A stretch of 64,000 bases of DNA from Neodiprion pinetum. Lineage: Eukaryota; Arthropoda; Insecta; Hymenoptera; Diprionidae. The stretch is taken from contig NC_060233.1 of the NCBI RefSeq assembly GCF_021155775.2, positions 33,511,077 through 33,575,076 on the forward strand, given 5' to 3'. Position numbers and translations under genes: made by a program. The notes below the pieces were generated by a model, which saw nothing but the letters and a program-made list of their open reading frames with translations, made no database searches and had not been told where the DNA came from. Positions 35,639-48,357 of the stretch are shown here, one piece after another. Within the stretch, counting starts at the first letter, position 1; each line of letters starts with the position of its first letter.

Positions 35639-38600
35639 TTAGTTATCTCCTCCTTCCTGTGGTTCATCCCCTTCGTTCTGCGTATCGCTTGTCCATAGGG
35701 TAAGGTTATCACGCAACAGCTGCATGATAAGTGTAGAGTCTTTGTAACTATCCTCATTCAATGTGTCTAACTCTGCGATAGCATCGTCGAATGCCTAGAG
35801 AAGAAATCCTTATTATTTTCATCAAAAGAGTAAAAATGGAGGAGAAACTTCAAATGAAAGAAGGAAAGAGAAAAATCAAAAATCTCAAAGCTAATAATAA
35901 CTTAGTGGTTCATTACTTTCCTCATATCCCATGCAAATTCTCAATAGAAGTTATGAATTGATTCTTATATTGGAATGTTTAAAAAAAAAAAAAAGGTAAA
36001 TAATTCGACAATTTAGCACAGTTTAACGAACTGAAGGTTCTGAAGAATGAGAAACAGAAGATTTCGATAGTTTGAGAAGATGTTAGATTTCAGTACTCAT
36101 AAGAACCACAGAATAATGGTACTAGAAATAGTACTGGATACATTATGATAAACATTATTTTTCTATGCGCCACATTAGAAACCAACAGACAAAGAGACAA
36201 CATCATTTGGTAGGATTAAGTGGCGGTCAATCAAAAGAAATATATTAATTAGACACGATTACTAAATTCCTGGAAATTTTTAATTTTCTATTTAAATACT
36301 GACAGTCCTCCAGGCACAAGCGGTAAAAATATAGAATAAAATATCTATATTAATATCCAAGTAATAACGTAAATTTACTATAAGGCAGTGTTGAACAAAA
36401 TATCTGGTTAGAATATGGTACAAAATCATTAGTAGCACAGTGGAGACATTACACCCTGAACATTCGTTGGCAATTTGCATCCAGCACTGGTCATTCAATG
36501 GATAGTAACAATATCATAGGCAAGCAATGTAAAATAAACTTTAATAAACGGCATGTTAAAAGTTCAGGAAATTCAGAACGAACGAAATCTGTAGGAGACC
36601 CCGAGCCTTCAGAGTAGCTAAAAAGAAGTCTATTTTTCATTATGTCTTTCCAATGTGATGAAATGATTTAAAAATATATGATGTGTTCAACATCAATGAT
36701 ACGGATTAGCCATACAAAACGTATTTCATCATAAAATCAGTTGAAATTGATATAATGTAAATGGTGATTTTGATAGATTTGTACAGCACAACAACCAACG
36801 CCTTTTTTTAGCTGATATAATTCCACTTATTGATTGAGGCGATTATTTTCTTTGCATTGGACATTTGACTGAACTCAATAATACGTCATTACTATTAGCC
36901 ATACCAGTAAATTATTTCACCGAAATGTAAAATAATATGTAATAATAGATGATTCTTGTCAGCTAAAAGGCTAATTGACAGCAAAATTCGCAAATACACA
37001 CCTCACAACTAGACACATTTGTGCATATTGTTAGTATTAGTCGACGGAAAACGAAAATATTCAATTTCAACAATGCTTATTAGTGTTAAAAAGGAATGCC
37101 GTAATACCAGAAGTACTGCTGGATATTATTGGAAAGATACTAGAACAAATATGAACAAAGTAAATAAAATAAACGAATAAATAAGTGACTAAATAAAAGT
37201 GAAAAAGAGAAAGGAAACAGAAATGACGTGTACATCAATTCAAACTTTGATGAAGTATTGAAAATTTATACTTAAACGATCTTGACATTTTTACTTCGCG
37301 TTACACCCAGCAGTAGTTTGTAGAATAGGATTTTTTATTTTGCAACGTAAATAATTTTAAACTCGCAAACAGAAAACCCATTAATCTGACCTGCTTAGCC
37401 AAGTGGCAAGCTCTTGCTGGCGAGTTTATAATTTCATAATAGAAAACGGAGAAGTTGAGAGCGAGCCCAAGCCTGATGGGATGTGTAGGCTGCATTTTGG
37501 CCTTGGCTATGTCAAACGCTTCCTGGTATGCCTTTTGGGAGTCTTCCACCACCGCTGTAATGCAAACGAGCCACCATACATTGCAGCAAATCATTCACGT
37601 TCAAATTTCTCCAACGCGATTCACATTCACATTGTATGAGACGGTAGTTCAGAAAATGAGTAAAAAAAAAAAGACGAAATGTAAAGGAGAAAATACAGAT
37701 AGAGATTCCAGTTACTCATAATAAAATCCACAGTATTGAAATGTGGAATTGTAAATTTAACAACAGCTACTTTAGTAAATCTGATATAAGGTAATACTTG
37801 ACAAACCGTGATCTCTATTTGATTTAAGGGGAAAAAGATCTGTAATGACGAAAAATTAAAAAGAATTCCCAGTAAAGCAACACAATGATCAGCAATGTCT
37901 CCACCAGCAAGCAGCGACCATATCCTTCACCATGTACAACCGCCAGTGCCTTTAAATAAACCTGTACAAAATTTCGATTGAATAGGAAGAGGAAACAGGG
38001 AGGGTGGGCGTAACTGTACCTGTTTGGCCAATTGGCAGGCCTTGTCTGGAGAGTTCAGGATCTCGTAATAGAAAACCGAAAAGTTGAGGGCGAGACCCAG
38101 CCTGATGGGGTGAGTTGGCTGCATCTGAGACTTGCTGATTTCAAACGCGTCTTGATACGCCTTCTGGCTGTCATCTACCACAGCTTATTTGTAGTAGGGA
38201 GGGAGAATTGATTATTTATTTAATATAATACGTCAATAAACGTAAACGACATGCAAGTTATTCAGTCAAAATAATAACCATATTGTTCTAATCACTAAGC
38301 ATCTAATGAAATTGAAATAGGAAGCTGTTAACTTTGAAAACATTTCAAGAAAGCAGACAATTAATTTCAAGTTTACTTGATTTTTTTTCCAAGCTTTAAG
38401 TGAAGTGACAAGATAAGAGTAAAAATGTTACTCGCTACTAGCCCTGCAACTTCGGTTTGGAAAAGTTAACAAAATAGTGTGTAACATCGATACCATTTTA
38501 CGAATTCTATCAATTAAAGAAAGCAAATTTTCAATCTACAATCTTCAAAAGTACCTTCGTCTATACAAAGTGACTGAAGAAACTAAAAAAAAAGTCAAAT

Positions 38601-39865
38601 TGAAATACTAATGTTAGGTTTTGCAGGAGAAAACAATAGAGATGCACAAAAATCGTCTTGGAAAAGTGAAAACAATGCAATGTTTCGTTCAACACGAAAA
38701 AAAATTTGAAGGGTTAATTAAAACCGTCAGCTCATGAGAAATACGTTGATATTCATTGAAATATTCAAAACTTACTAATCATGAGGAATTATATCCACCA
38801 TGTATGTTCGTAATATCAATATTTAATGGCAAGAACATACGAAATAAGAATAATCATAATCAACACTTTGATCTAGATCAGAATTTTCTAAAACCAACAA
38901 AATTTGGAGAAATAATGCAAATTGGGTTCAGCATTGATTCAGTACAATTTTATTTGTACAAAAAGTGGGATGATTTGCAAGGATATCATGTAAACTAAGC
39001 TTAACGCATTGAACGTATGGCAAATTAAAATGACAATAAATATACGTACTATTTCTGGTATCACCAGTCGCAACCTCTGCGAGATACCTGTAGTAGTCTC
39101 CCTTCATCTTAAGGTAGAATACTTTGCTCTCAGGGTTGCTGGCTTTGGGGATCAGGTACTTGTCCAGGAGTCCCTGCAACATAGCGACACCATCTCCCTA
39201 AGTTACATATTCATCTACAGTTATTTTGTAAAACGAGCCAAACAGAATAATCATCAAAGAATAGATTTGCGACGCAGTAAAATCTGTGGGGAAAAAATGG
39301 GATTTGATAGCGCAAGAAGTATATAACTCAAATTTCGAGGCATGGGTTTGAGGTAAACAATCAAAACAAAATTGCCGAGGAAGATTATCATCGATCCAAA
39401 AATACTAATCAACAGCTAAAACGAAATATTAATATATTATTAGGTTCAGTCCCTGATATTGAACAAAGAGCAAACAACATTTAGTTTTACTTCAGGTTTC
39501 AAAATAAATCACGTCACACGCCTTTACAATAAAAATAAGTATGTAAGCTCGGGATTGATAGTTACCAGAACATCATAGCAAATTTCGCGTAGTTCCTTCT
39601 CAACCTTTTCCCGGTACTCTTTTGCCATCTGTTGTTTGCGTTCCGAACCTTCTGTCTTCTGCTCAATGGAAGAAATGACTCGCCACGAGCTACGCCGCGC
39701 GCCAACAACATTCTTGTAAGCAACAGAAAGCAGGTTCCTCTCTTCGTTTGATAATTCAACACCAGTTTCGGTTACCGCCTTCATTGCGGCTGCCATATCG
39801 TCATACCTCTCAGCCTGTTCGGCGAGCTTTGCACGCTGCACCAATTCCTCCTTATCCACGGACAT
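35639..39865 (-). CDS. 14-3-3zeta: 14-3-3 zeta, phosphoserine/threonine-binding adaptor, 4 coding exons
   Basis: Dimeric cytosolic adaptor that binds phosphorylated partners in Raf/Ras, cell-cycle and neuronal signalling. Exons in order: 39865-39566, 39173-39050, one of 38183-38020 or 37554-37391, 35794-35639. They join in frame to 247 residues, the family length. The start is MSVDKEELVQRAKLAEQAER, eight bases after a CAG acceptor. Phosphate-binding residues are present: Lys51, Arg58, Arg129 and Tyr130. Signature 1 is RNLLSVAYKNV; signature 2 is YKDSTLIMQLLRDNLTLWTS. The tail is NEGDEPQEGGDN, like other insects. The upstream non-coding exon must lie far away; the best candidate is at 61188. 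Identity is certain. The third coding exon is duplicated, as in Drosophila leonardo. Confidence 0.97.
37391..37554 (-). CDS. 14-3-3zeta: 14-3-3 zeta alternative exon, downstream copy (164 nt)
   Basis: Encodes VVEDSQKAYQEAFDIAKAKM and on to SPARACHLAKQ. The middle (QPTHPIRLGLALNFSVFYYE) is identical to the other copy; differences cluster at both ends. The donor, CAG then GTCAGA, departs from the consensus, which suggests regulated use. Confidence 0.93.
38020..38183 (-). CDS. 14-3-3zeta: 14-3-3 zeta alternative exon, upstream copy (164 nt)
   Basis: Encodes VVDDSQKAYQDAFEISKSQM and on to SPDKACQLAKQ (residues 143-196, after a split Thr codon). Acceptor AAG, donor CAG then GTACAG. Closest to the version of this segment that I know from Drosophila and vertebrates (DAFEISK, EILNSPDKACQLAKQ). 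Same length and phase as the other copy, 465 bp away; since 164 is not a multiple of three, only one can be used. Confidence 0.93.
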
Positions 39866-42800
39866 TGTGTCGGCTGAAAAATTAAATAAATTATAATTAT
39901 AAAAAGTTTTCATGGCTATTAAGGAAAAATTTTTTATATCAACCTATTTGAATAATGTGCGACAGTTGGCAGTTTGTTTAAGACATCATTTCATCCAAAG
40001 ACTTCCAATTTTTATTATATAAAAAACTCATACTCTTGTTTACAGGTGATGTTATTTGTAGGCAATGGAAAATAAATTTTTTTAAATTGACATTTGTAAT
40101 GAGTCAAGTAATTAAGTGAACACCTGATCAAAAAGTGTCCATCAATATTACTGCTATTATCAGTTTTTTTGGGTCATTGAATGATTAAATTAATTATCAA
40201 AATTTGTCAGCTTTGTAAAAATTACAACCTGATTTACTTCATTTTATTGATCATGGTGGAACAAAGTTTCGAAAATTGTAAAATTAGCTCTTCGTATTTT
40301 CGATGAAAATGTTAATCAAGTATGGGAAGCAAATGGAAAGTGAGAACTGGTGTATATAAACAATACAAATTGAGAATTATCGAAGGCAATTAGTTTGACA
40401 AATTGCAAGTCACAATTAGCCTAGAAGAGCTTAACGGAAGAATAGAGTTGCTCTAGAATTTGCCTGCATGTATATCTTGTTCTGAGTTCCCGATATTGTA
40501 ACGATCATATAATATTAAACAGATAAGAAAAAATACAAACAATGCATCTCTAACATTTGCGTATGAAAGAATTAATTTTTACAACTACCCGAAATCCCAT
40601 AAATGCACGCATTCGAAACAAAATAATAGTAATATTAATCATAATAGTGACGACGATATGTTTTGCCACAACAAATAAATATATTTATATTTATTGTCAA
40701 GCTATGGAAAATTTTCCAAGTACTTTTGGTTCTTATGACTACTTTACGGTAGCGATAAAGAAAACTACCCCGTGTCACCAACATGCTCAAAATAAAATCG
40801 AGTACTGAAATAGACACTATTTTGTCCCTTCGCTGTGAAGAATTTGGATCTCGTTATATAGCGTCCAGAGTTTAAGGCAAGAACGAGAAAGACAACAAGA
40901 AAGAGATTCCAATAATGTGGTCATAGGACACTGAAATGCCTTTTATCGGCTTCAAAGTTTATTGCAGGAACATTTTTTACCGGGAAAAACACTGGGAATC
41001 ACTTATCGGAAAATTTTCCATGGAATTTATATAAAGGAAAAACGACTTACACCGAAACGTATATATCACGATAGTTTGAACAAATTTTCAACTCCGAAAA
41101 CAGCAACCTTCCGAGAATCTTCCACTACTCCAATACAGGTAAAACTTCAAGACAATTAAAAGTAAACGGAGTATAAGAATATGAAGTTTTCCCGAGATTA
41201 TACCGTATTCGGAGTGAAAGAGAACCTACGACGAAACTCCGTACCTGTAACCGTTCTTTCGTGTAAGAGTAAGGCCAGGTGCATTCCTGCGATTTGTTGC
41301 CTGCTAAGAATACTTTAAGGTCCTACACCCCGCCAGAGGCTATGCAGCCGATCTTTATGTACTATAGCTATAGTAGCCTGTACGCTTTCTAGACAACACA
41401 AAGAACAAGCCACCATCTTGAATTTCCCGTGCATTGCATCCCCATCATCATGGAAGAAAATAACTACTAGAGCTATAAGTGCATCAACGTGATTGCATGC
41501 ATGCATGCGCGCACACGCGTCTTGAAAACGCGAAATTAAACATATTAACAAGGAGTATCGCCGTTTGCTGCAACAACGGAGAAGAGAGCATCAACTCATC
41601 TTCGTGCAACTGTCGTAAGAGTGCAATATACGTACGAACGAACAAGATATCGGTTATGTAAAAAGTAGCCAACGACCCGAAATGACCCAAGCCCCGTATC
41701 AATACCAGACTAAATAAAATCAAATAAAACCTCTCTTCATTATTCTCTTCACACAAAGAACAATTATTTTTAACGACGGATAATCATCGCATTACGCGTA
41801 ATCTGGAGCAATGAACGTTTGCCGACAAAGGGGTAAGGGAGATTCTGTAGAAACAGTTTTCAACAAGTCAGTACAGACTTCAACCTTTACAAAATACAGT
41901 AAGACCGTACAATACTTGTATCGGTAATCCCGTTAATCATCATCGTACACGTTAAATAAATCACTACATTATTATTCTTCGTACAACTTTCGCGCTGCCT
42001 AAAATTTATCAACAGTCAAAAATAGTAGTGATTCAATCTGTCGCGGCTGGTTCTTGCAGAAATAACTAAACGCAACAAGGACAAAGTGGAAATGGTACAC
42101 GCCTCGATATAAGCGTTGCTGCTCAAAGCAGCTGCTGCTTCGTAACGAGGGGCTGCAGACAATACTTAGGTACAAAAAGGTACAGGGATTATAAAGAGAG
42201 CGGTCGGAAACGAAGAGTAGAAGAAAAAAAAGATGCAAGAATGAGATACCGCATCTTTCTTTCGAACCGGAAGCCATACGGTCGAGTAGAAGCGGTTTGA
42301 CTAACGTATGACGTACAGGTGTAACGTAGATATGCGGCGTACATACAATAGTGCACGTAGAACACCGTTGTGGGCGAAGGTCAAAGCTTCGAAGTATTTA
42401 TGAAATAACGATACAACTTATTATTCTGTTTTTTTTTCTCGCTTGAGAATGCAACTGCAGCAACAGCACTCACAGAAACTATGTGTACATATGGTTTATG
42501 TAAAATGTACATATAATACTTGGCAACATAATATCATGTAGATACCAACGTACAGTACATACCATACGTTGATAACTGCGGTAACGGAATAATTATGGAA
42601 ATATCCCCGTTGCGTAATAACTTTAGAAAGTATACAATAATTTTCCAAGAATTTCTATCCCCGCCCTCGATTGTTTTTCTACCTTTACCTTTTCTTTTCA
42701 TTAGTTATACTTTTTATACAAGGTGCATGGGACGGCCGCCAAGTCGGAGTGCCTTTAACATTTGTCATACTGACAAACACGTCTCATTACTCGCTTACAC

Positions 42801-43433
42801 GCTCTCGGAATTTTTAGACGCGACTACTTTGTACGTGTCATACATGTGTAATTTTATACTGCTTGGATGCGCTTGTGTAAACAATATTGTGCATCGGATT
42901 TCAGAAGGACGAAATCATCGATTCGTGTCAATCGTCAAATGCCAAGCGATGAAATTTATCAACTCCTACGACGACTTCCGGTTACAAAACTTCCTCCTAT
43001 CGTCTACTTGGTTTGTTTTATTATCTCGCGATGCATGGAAGACGAAATTTCTCAATCATTGCTACGTAAATAGTATACGTTGATTGTATACAGTACATAC
43101 CCATAGATCTCTGAAAGTTCTACCTGTCGCTATCAATAACTCAACTAAATACCTATAAGCCGCCAGCTTTACCGGATGTATCGCATTTTCCCACATATGC
43201 TGTAGCGGGCTTACAGAATTGCTACGGAGAGAAGTGCCGCATCGTGATGCTGATTTCCGGTTGATTCACGTGCATCCGGTAGTACGCGCAACTTTTTGTT
43301 CTTCCGTAAAACGCAAGATAATAATAGTAATAATAACAACATCTGTACAAATAATAACAATGACGATATAATTGCCGATTTCAGAATTCGTTGACCGTGT
43401 CGTTGACGGAAGAATTCAAAGACGGTTAAGGTA

Positions 43434-43649
43434 TGAGGCTGAAGTTAGTAACGTTATTGTAACGATTCGTGTTTCGGAAAACCCGTTACTTCGCAATTTT
43501 AGAAATCTCTGAAATGCAGTAAATTATAATAAGGCAAAAGTAATTCGTACTTTCAAAACTTAGCCACGTCAAACTCACTACAAAATTGGAAAATAATGAT
43601 TTTTCCCCTCCAATGTTTTGTTACGCTAACGTTACTGACTTCAGCCTCA
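43434..43649. mobile_element. hAT-like MITE, 216 bp, with 8-bp target duplication
   Basis: Terminal inverted repeats of about 30 bp begin TGAGGCTGAAGTTAGTAACG at the left; the right end inverted differs at only a few bases. The element is flanked on both sides by the identical octamer TTAAGGTA (43426-43433 and 43650-43657). Eight-base duplications are typical of hAT and P superfamily elements. No coding capacity. Confidence 0.85.
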
Positions 43650-45586
43650 TTAAGGTACCCCTGGGCAAATTTTCATAACCTATACTCGACGGATAAGTGG
43701 GCCTGAGGACATAAAAAGCCGTGTTGGGATCCGGCAGCTTCTTTATCGGCGGTAACCGTTTGACTCGCAATCTCGCAAGACACAAAAACCCCATTAGATC
43801 AACAGTCTTCAATAGTCTTCAGTCAACGACCGTACACAGGTTATATTGAACACATACTAGATCATGACGTAAATTCGAAAATATTCGATGAGATGATCAA
43901 GTCACCTGCAACTATCGCACGAGCAAGTGACAATGAAACAGAATCATTTCGCTATGACTATTCTAAAGCTGAATTGCTAAAACATTGGCTAATTGTTTGT
44001 CGTGACTGATATTTCCCACCACAACCTGCGGTAGTTAATTTGAATCTTGCGGTTGACTGAATCCCCGTATTGCGTTACTCGCCCGCCATGTCTGTTATAT
44101 TTTGCGTTCGTCATGAACGACATCGATCGATATAACCCGGGAATCCGATTGAAATTGGATTGGTCACGACTAGCGACGAGGGATAGGCGCAACTTCGTGT
44201 CTCAGTAGCAATTTTTATGCTCTCTCACTTTCTCAATTTATAATTTCTATGTCAATCAATTTTATTTCCACCCTTTTTTTTTTACCTTCTTCTGAGAAAA
44301 TGATTAACGAGATATTACGATATCCGACAGTTGCATACGTGCGTGTGTGTGTGTGTGTGTGTGTGCATAGTCACGTCAAACGACGACAATCATTTTGATA
44401 AATAAAATTTGTTTCGTTTTTTTTTATCAAGTTATATTTCTGTACGTACGTCGTTATATCTCGCGGGGCTCTATTTATCAGGCCATATTTTATTTACCGA
44501 AAGACGCGCGTGGTTGATAAATGATAAAGAAAAATATAAGATAAATTAAAAAAAAGCCTCGTCGCGAAACCGGCGTCGTTCCTTCCCTCTGACCTTATCT
44601 ATCTTATTCTCAGATTGTTACCGATGCATACTTGGAATATTACCACCTAACTCTCAATTATAATATCCATGATAAAAACTGTTCTTTATTTCCTGCTTTA
44701 TTTGATTATTTTTTTCCTTTACTTTCGAATAAATCCGTCGCACATACGAATCACTCGTCAGACTTGGCATTACTTACTTATTTGGTATACATGTAATAGG
44801 AAAAGATAAAATAAACAGAAATTCATTCTCATTCATCGTTGTGACTTGAACTTATTCGTGTCTTGTTCTTCGGCTTTGCACTACCGTCGATTCGTTCAGC
44901 GGTAGCTGCGCTCTCTATAATACTGTCAAGGTATACACATCGCAAAACGATACGAAGAATCTACCCACTAATCCATGCAGCGAGCGCGTGAAAAGTAATG
45001 ACGAAGGAAGATTTATCGGAATTCTCGTACGCGCTCTCAACGAAACGTGTGCATCATGCACGTATAAGATCATTACGACATTATTACACGGGGATAATAC
45101 AAAGTTATCCACATCCGGCTTAGCCAAGCTACAGTGAATTACTCCGAACTACAGGATTACGGAACAATCGCGCTGTCAGGTTCAGTTAAAAACCGCATTA
45201 ACCGGATTATATTATAAATCGCTCGATAAGGATATACCGCACTCTTGGTATATATACTTCATACATGTAGCGAAAAATTCCCCCCAACAAAATGAATAGG
45301 ATACGTAATCGCGTTCGAATTTTCGAGAAGTAATTTCCTTCTACGCCCATTGAACACCATTATTTCCAGTACCGTAGATTTCCGATCCGAAGGATCGTCG
45401 TATATTTGAGGTTAGATCGTTAGTGGGAGGTAAGAACGATGATCGCCATCAGCAATGCGGATATCTCGTTAGGAACTGGCAGCAGTAGCTGCAGCAGCGC
45501 CAAAGGTACAAACTTACATCTTACAATCAGAGCGATCGATGTCGTTGTGACCGGCGCCGCGCAAGATGTCGTAGTTACTTACTTAC

Positions 45587-46600
45587 GTGTCTCACACTCT
45601 CAGCGTAAGAAAATTCCTCAGGCAAAGGAAATTTACGGTCGTTAACAATGAGCGATCGGGGCCGTAAAATAAGATAGCGAACGAAGTTGTTCGCCGGGCA
45701 TTCGGACGACGCAAGAACGTAGATGGTGCAATGGAAGCGAAACGAGAAGAAAAGAAAGAAAAAAATAAAAAGAGTAAAAACGGAGCTGAGATACCCGTGT
45801 AATTATTCCTTCTCATACCACATCGGATTTTGTTCTTACAATATTACAGGTACAACACAAATATATACATACGTATGTAGTATAAGCGATGCGATCAAAT
45901 TCACCTACCTCCTGTTTAAACAGTCTTTTGTACAATAAATACGGTTTTAGAAATAAATATACACTCCGTTCGATACACCGGCGGATTTTGGGGGTGTGCG
46001 TGTGTGAACGGACGAGTGGTGCGCGGGGTGGGGGGGGGGGATAGAGGAGGGACAAGAACGTGGCTGACTAGATTGAGTCTCCTATATTTAGAGTGGAGGC
46101 AGGGGGGAGAGAGGAAAGAAGCGGTACTGCGGTTATGACGAGAAACAATTCTTATTGCCGGTGAAGATTTCTTTGTATCTCGGCCGCGTTACGGATCCCC
46201 GGGGGTGTTAAGAAAACTCTACTACGTCTCTTTTCCTATCAGTCACACTTAACACCACACATCACTCGTGGACCACTCCCGCACAACGACTGAGACAGTG
46301 TCGAGCGTCGGCCAGGTTCGGACCGGGCCTCGTTTCTCCTCGGCTATCCTCGGCTCGGCTCGGCTCCGTCCTCGGCTATTTCCGCCTCCCGACGCCCGGT
46401 AACCGACTATTGATCGTCACTAGCATGGCCGGCAGCCACTGGGTGGGGCATGGCCGATGTACGTCGACAACGACGACGAAGCGTCGTCACCACACCACCG
46501 TATCCCGGGACCGCGAACCGAGGCACGCGGTGCCGAGGCACACCGACCAACCAACCACGCGTCATCGACGCCGACACACATTTTTCGTTGCTCTACCATC
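45587..46600. promoter_or_regulatory. GC-rich island, candidate alternative promoter
   Basis: About 46140-46600 is sharply more GC-rich and CpG-rich than the surroundings, with short CTCGG repeats (about 46337-46375). On the minus strand a segment starting around 46290 and running to 45587 ends in GACAC followed by GTAAGTAAGT, a consensus donor. It could be an alternative first exon of 14-3-3 zeta, whose fly counterpart uses several first exons. The open frames here reflect GC content. Inference only. Confidence 0.3.
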
Positions 46601-47740
46601 CCTGCTTTGCTAGTTTTTACAGTCCCCGTACGAGGCTCCCTCAATAAATTATCAAAGTCCCTGGTGAATCCGAAATTTTGGAAGACCCTTTGGGGATCCT
46701 TCGTTTTTTACGTCGATACAAAAAGTATAATCGGAGGCATGATCACACGGTTCGTTTTTACAATTAATTACCTGCCCTCACTACGCTTGACTTTCTCAAT
46801 AGGCGAGTCCAGATCAAACTTCGATAGTTGTCTTAAGGTAGACTTTGGTCTCGACGAATCGATACGTTTCAAATACTCTCGATAAAACTTCTTGTCCGTT
46901 CCGCACAGTAGATATTATGCCGATAGAAGAGGTATACATACTGTCGATATACTGCAGGCAAACAACAATATACTCGAAGTGTCGCTGAAGTTTCGAATCA
47001 GTTTTATGTAAGTAACTGATTTATAAAAAAAAAAAAATTCGTAATTTTTCGACGTTTTGCAAGCTTTAGCGAATGCTTTAGCATAGCTAGTTCAATTGAA
47101 TTTCAGGACATAATAAACTCTTATGCGTATACGTAGGTACACACATTGCACTCTTTACATAAAGTGCGCAAGTTTCGAAATATGCGATAGTTTGCGCAAT
47201 TTGAAAGCTTTATATTTTATTCGATTATACTTCAACTTATATAGAAAAAAAACACAGAAAGAAAGTACCAGGAAAACTTTATTTACAGAAGCGTCGACAA
47301 GAGGATGGCCTTGCTCTAGGTACGCCTTGTCGTATGCAACTCTACATCCACCTCCGTCATACGGCAAGGTAAATCTGGGCGTTTTTGTCAGTGACGAACA
47401 GTTCTGTACGTTGTAAGTGTGTTTTGTGTGTAACGGCGTGGAGTTTTCAACAATTAGTAAACCGATGCTGAACAAGGAAGTAGAGAAATGAGAAATCCGA
47501 GAGCCGGAAAGACTTACTTTGAGCATTACCCCGATCAAATTCCGTACAATAAACAAAAAAAGAAAGAAAAAAACGCCGACCTGCACACAAACACCTGCTA
47601 CACGAATTAACGATTCTTATTATCAGAAGATCACGAAGTTAGGCAATAAAAATAAGCGGGTACTTGCAGGGTATTTGACGAGACGTGGTTAAGAGCAAAT
47701 CGTACACCGTTATACCTATAACGCGCCTGCATATACACGT

Positions 47741-48357
47741 TAGGGTGGTCCTCATTTAGAATGTTGACGAATTTATTCCGGATCACCCCACCAAATCAAC
47801 TATAAATAATTCAAAAACAATTCACAATTTTTTTCAGATTTTTATGTCAACTGTAATCCGTGCCTGTAAGAGGAAGGATTTCCCAATTTAAAATACACGT
47901 GTTTCGGACACGTTCTTAGTATATATTTTACTGTAAGAGTAATAATGTTCGAAAAAATCCATAAATGTGAGGTTCTAATGAGCATTAGTGCTACTATCTG
48001 AGAAAAAATTCACATCATCATACCAGGTAATACAGACAATTGCATTTCTTATGAATAAAAAGAAAAAGTCAAATTTCTAGTGTGTGCAATTCGTCGAGAT
48101 TGGTTGGTATGATGATGTGAATTTTTTCTCAGATAGTAGTATTAATACTCACTAAATCTTCGCAATTACAGATTGATCCGAACATCGTCACTCTTACAAT
48201 AAATTATATGCTGAGAATGTATCTGAAACAGATGTATTTTAAATGGTGATATCCGTCCATTTACAGGCACGAGTTAGAATTGATATAAAAATCTGAAAGA
48301 GTTAGGAAAAAAGGTCTGAAAAAAAAATCATCAACACCCTAAGTAAGGATCACCCTA
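47741..48357. mobile_element. hAT-like foldback element, 617 bp, with 8-bp target duplication
   Basis: The ends are TAGGGTGGTCCTCATTTAGA and the inverted copy of TAGGGTGATCCTTACTTAGG. The identical octamer ATACACGT flanks both sides (47733-47740 and 48358-48365). The inverted repeats run almost the full length: the innermost arms, CTACTATCTGAGAAAAAATT and its complement, lie at about 47990 and 48140 around a small loop. No transposase; spread would need one from elsewhere. Confidence 0.88.
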
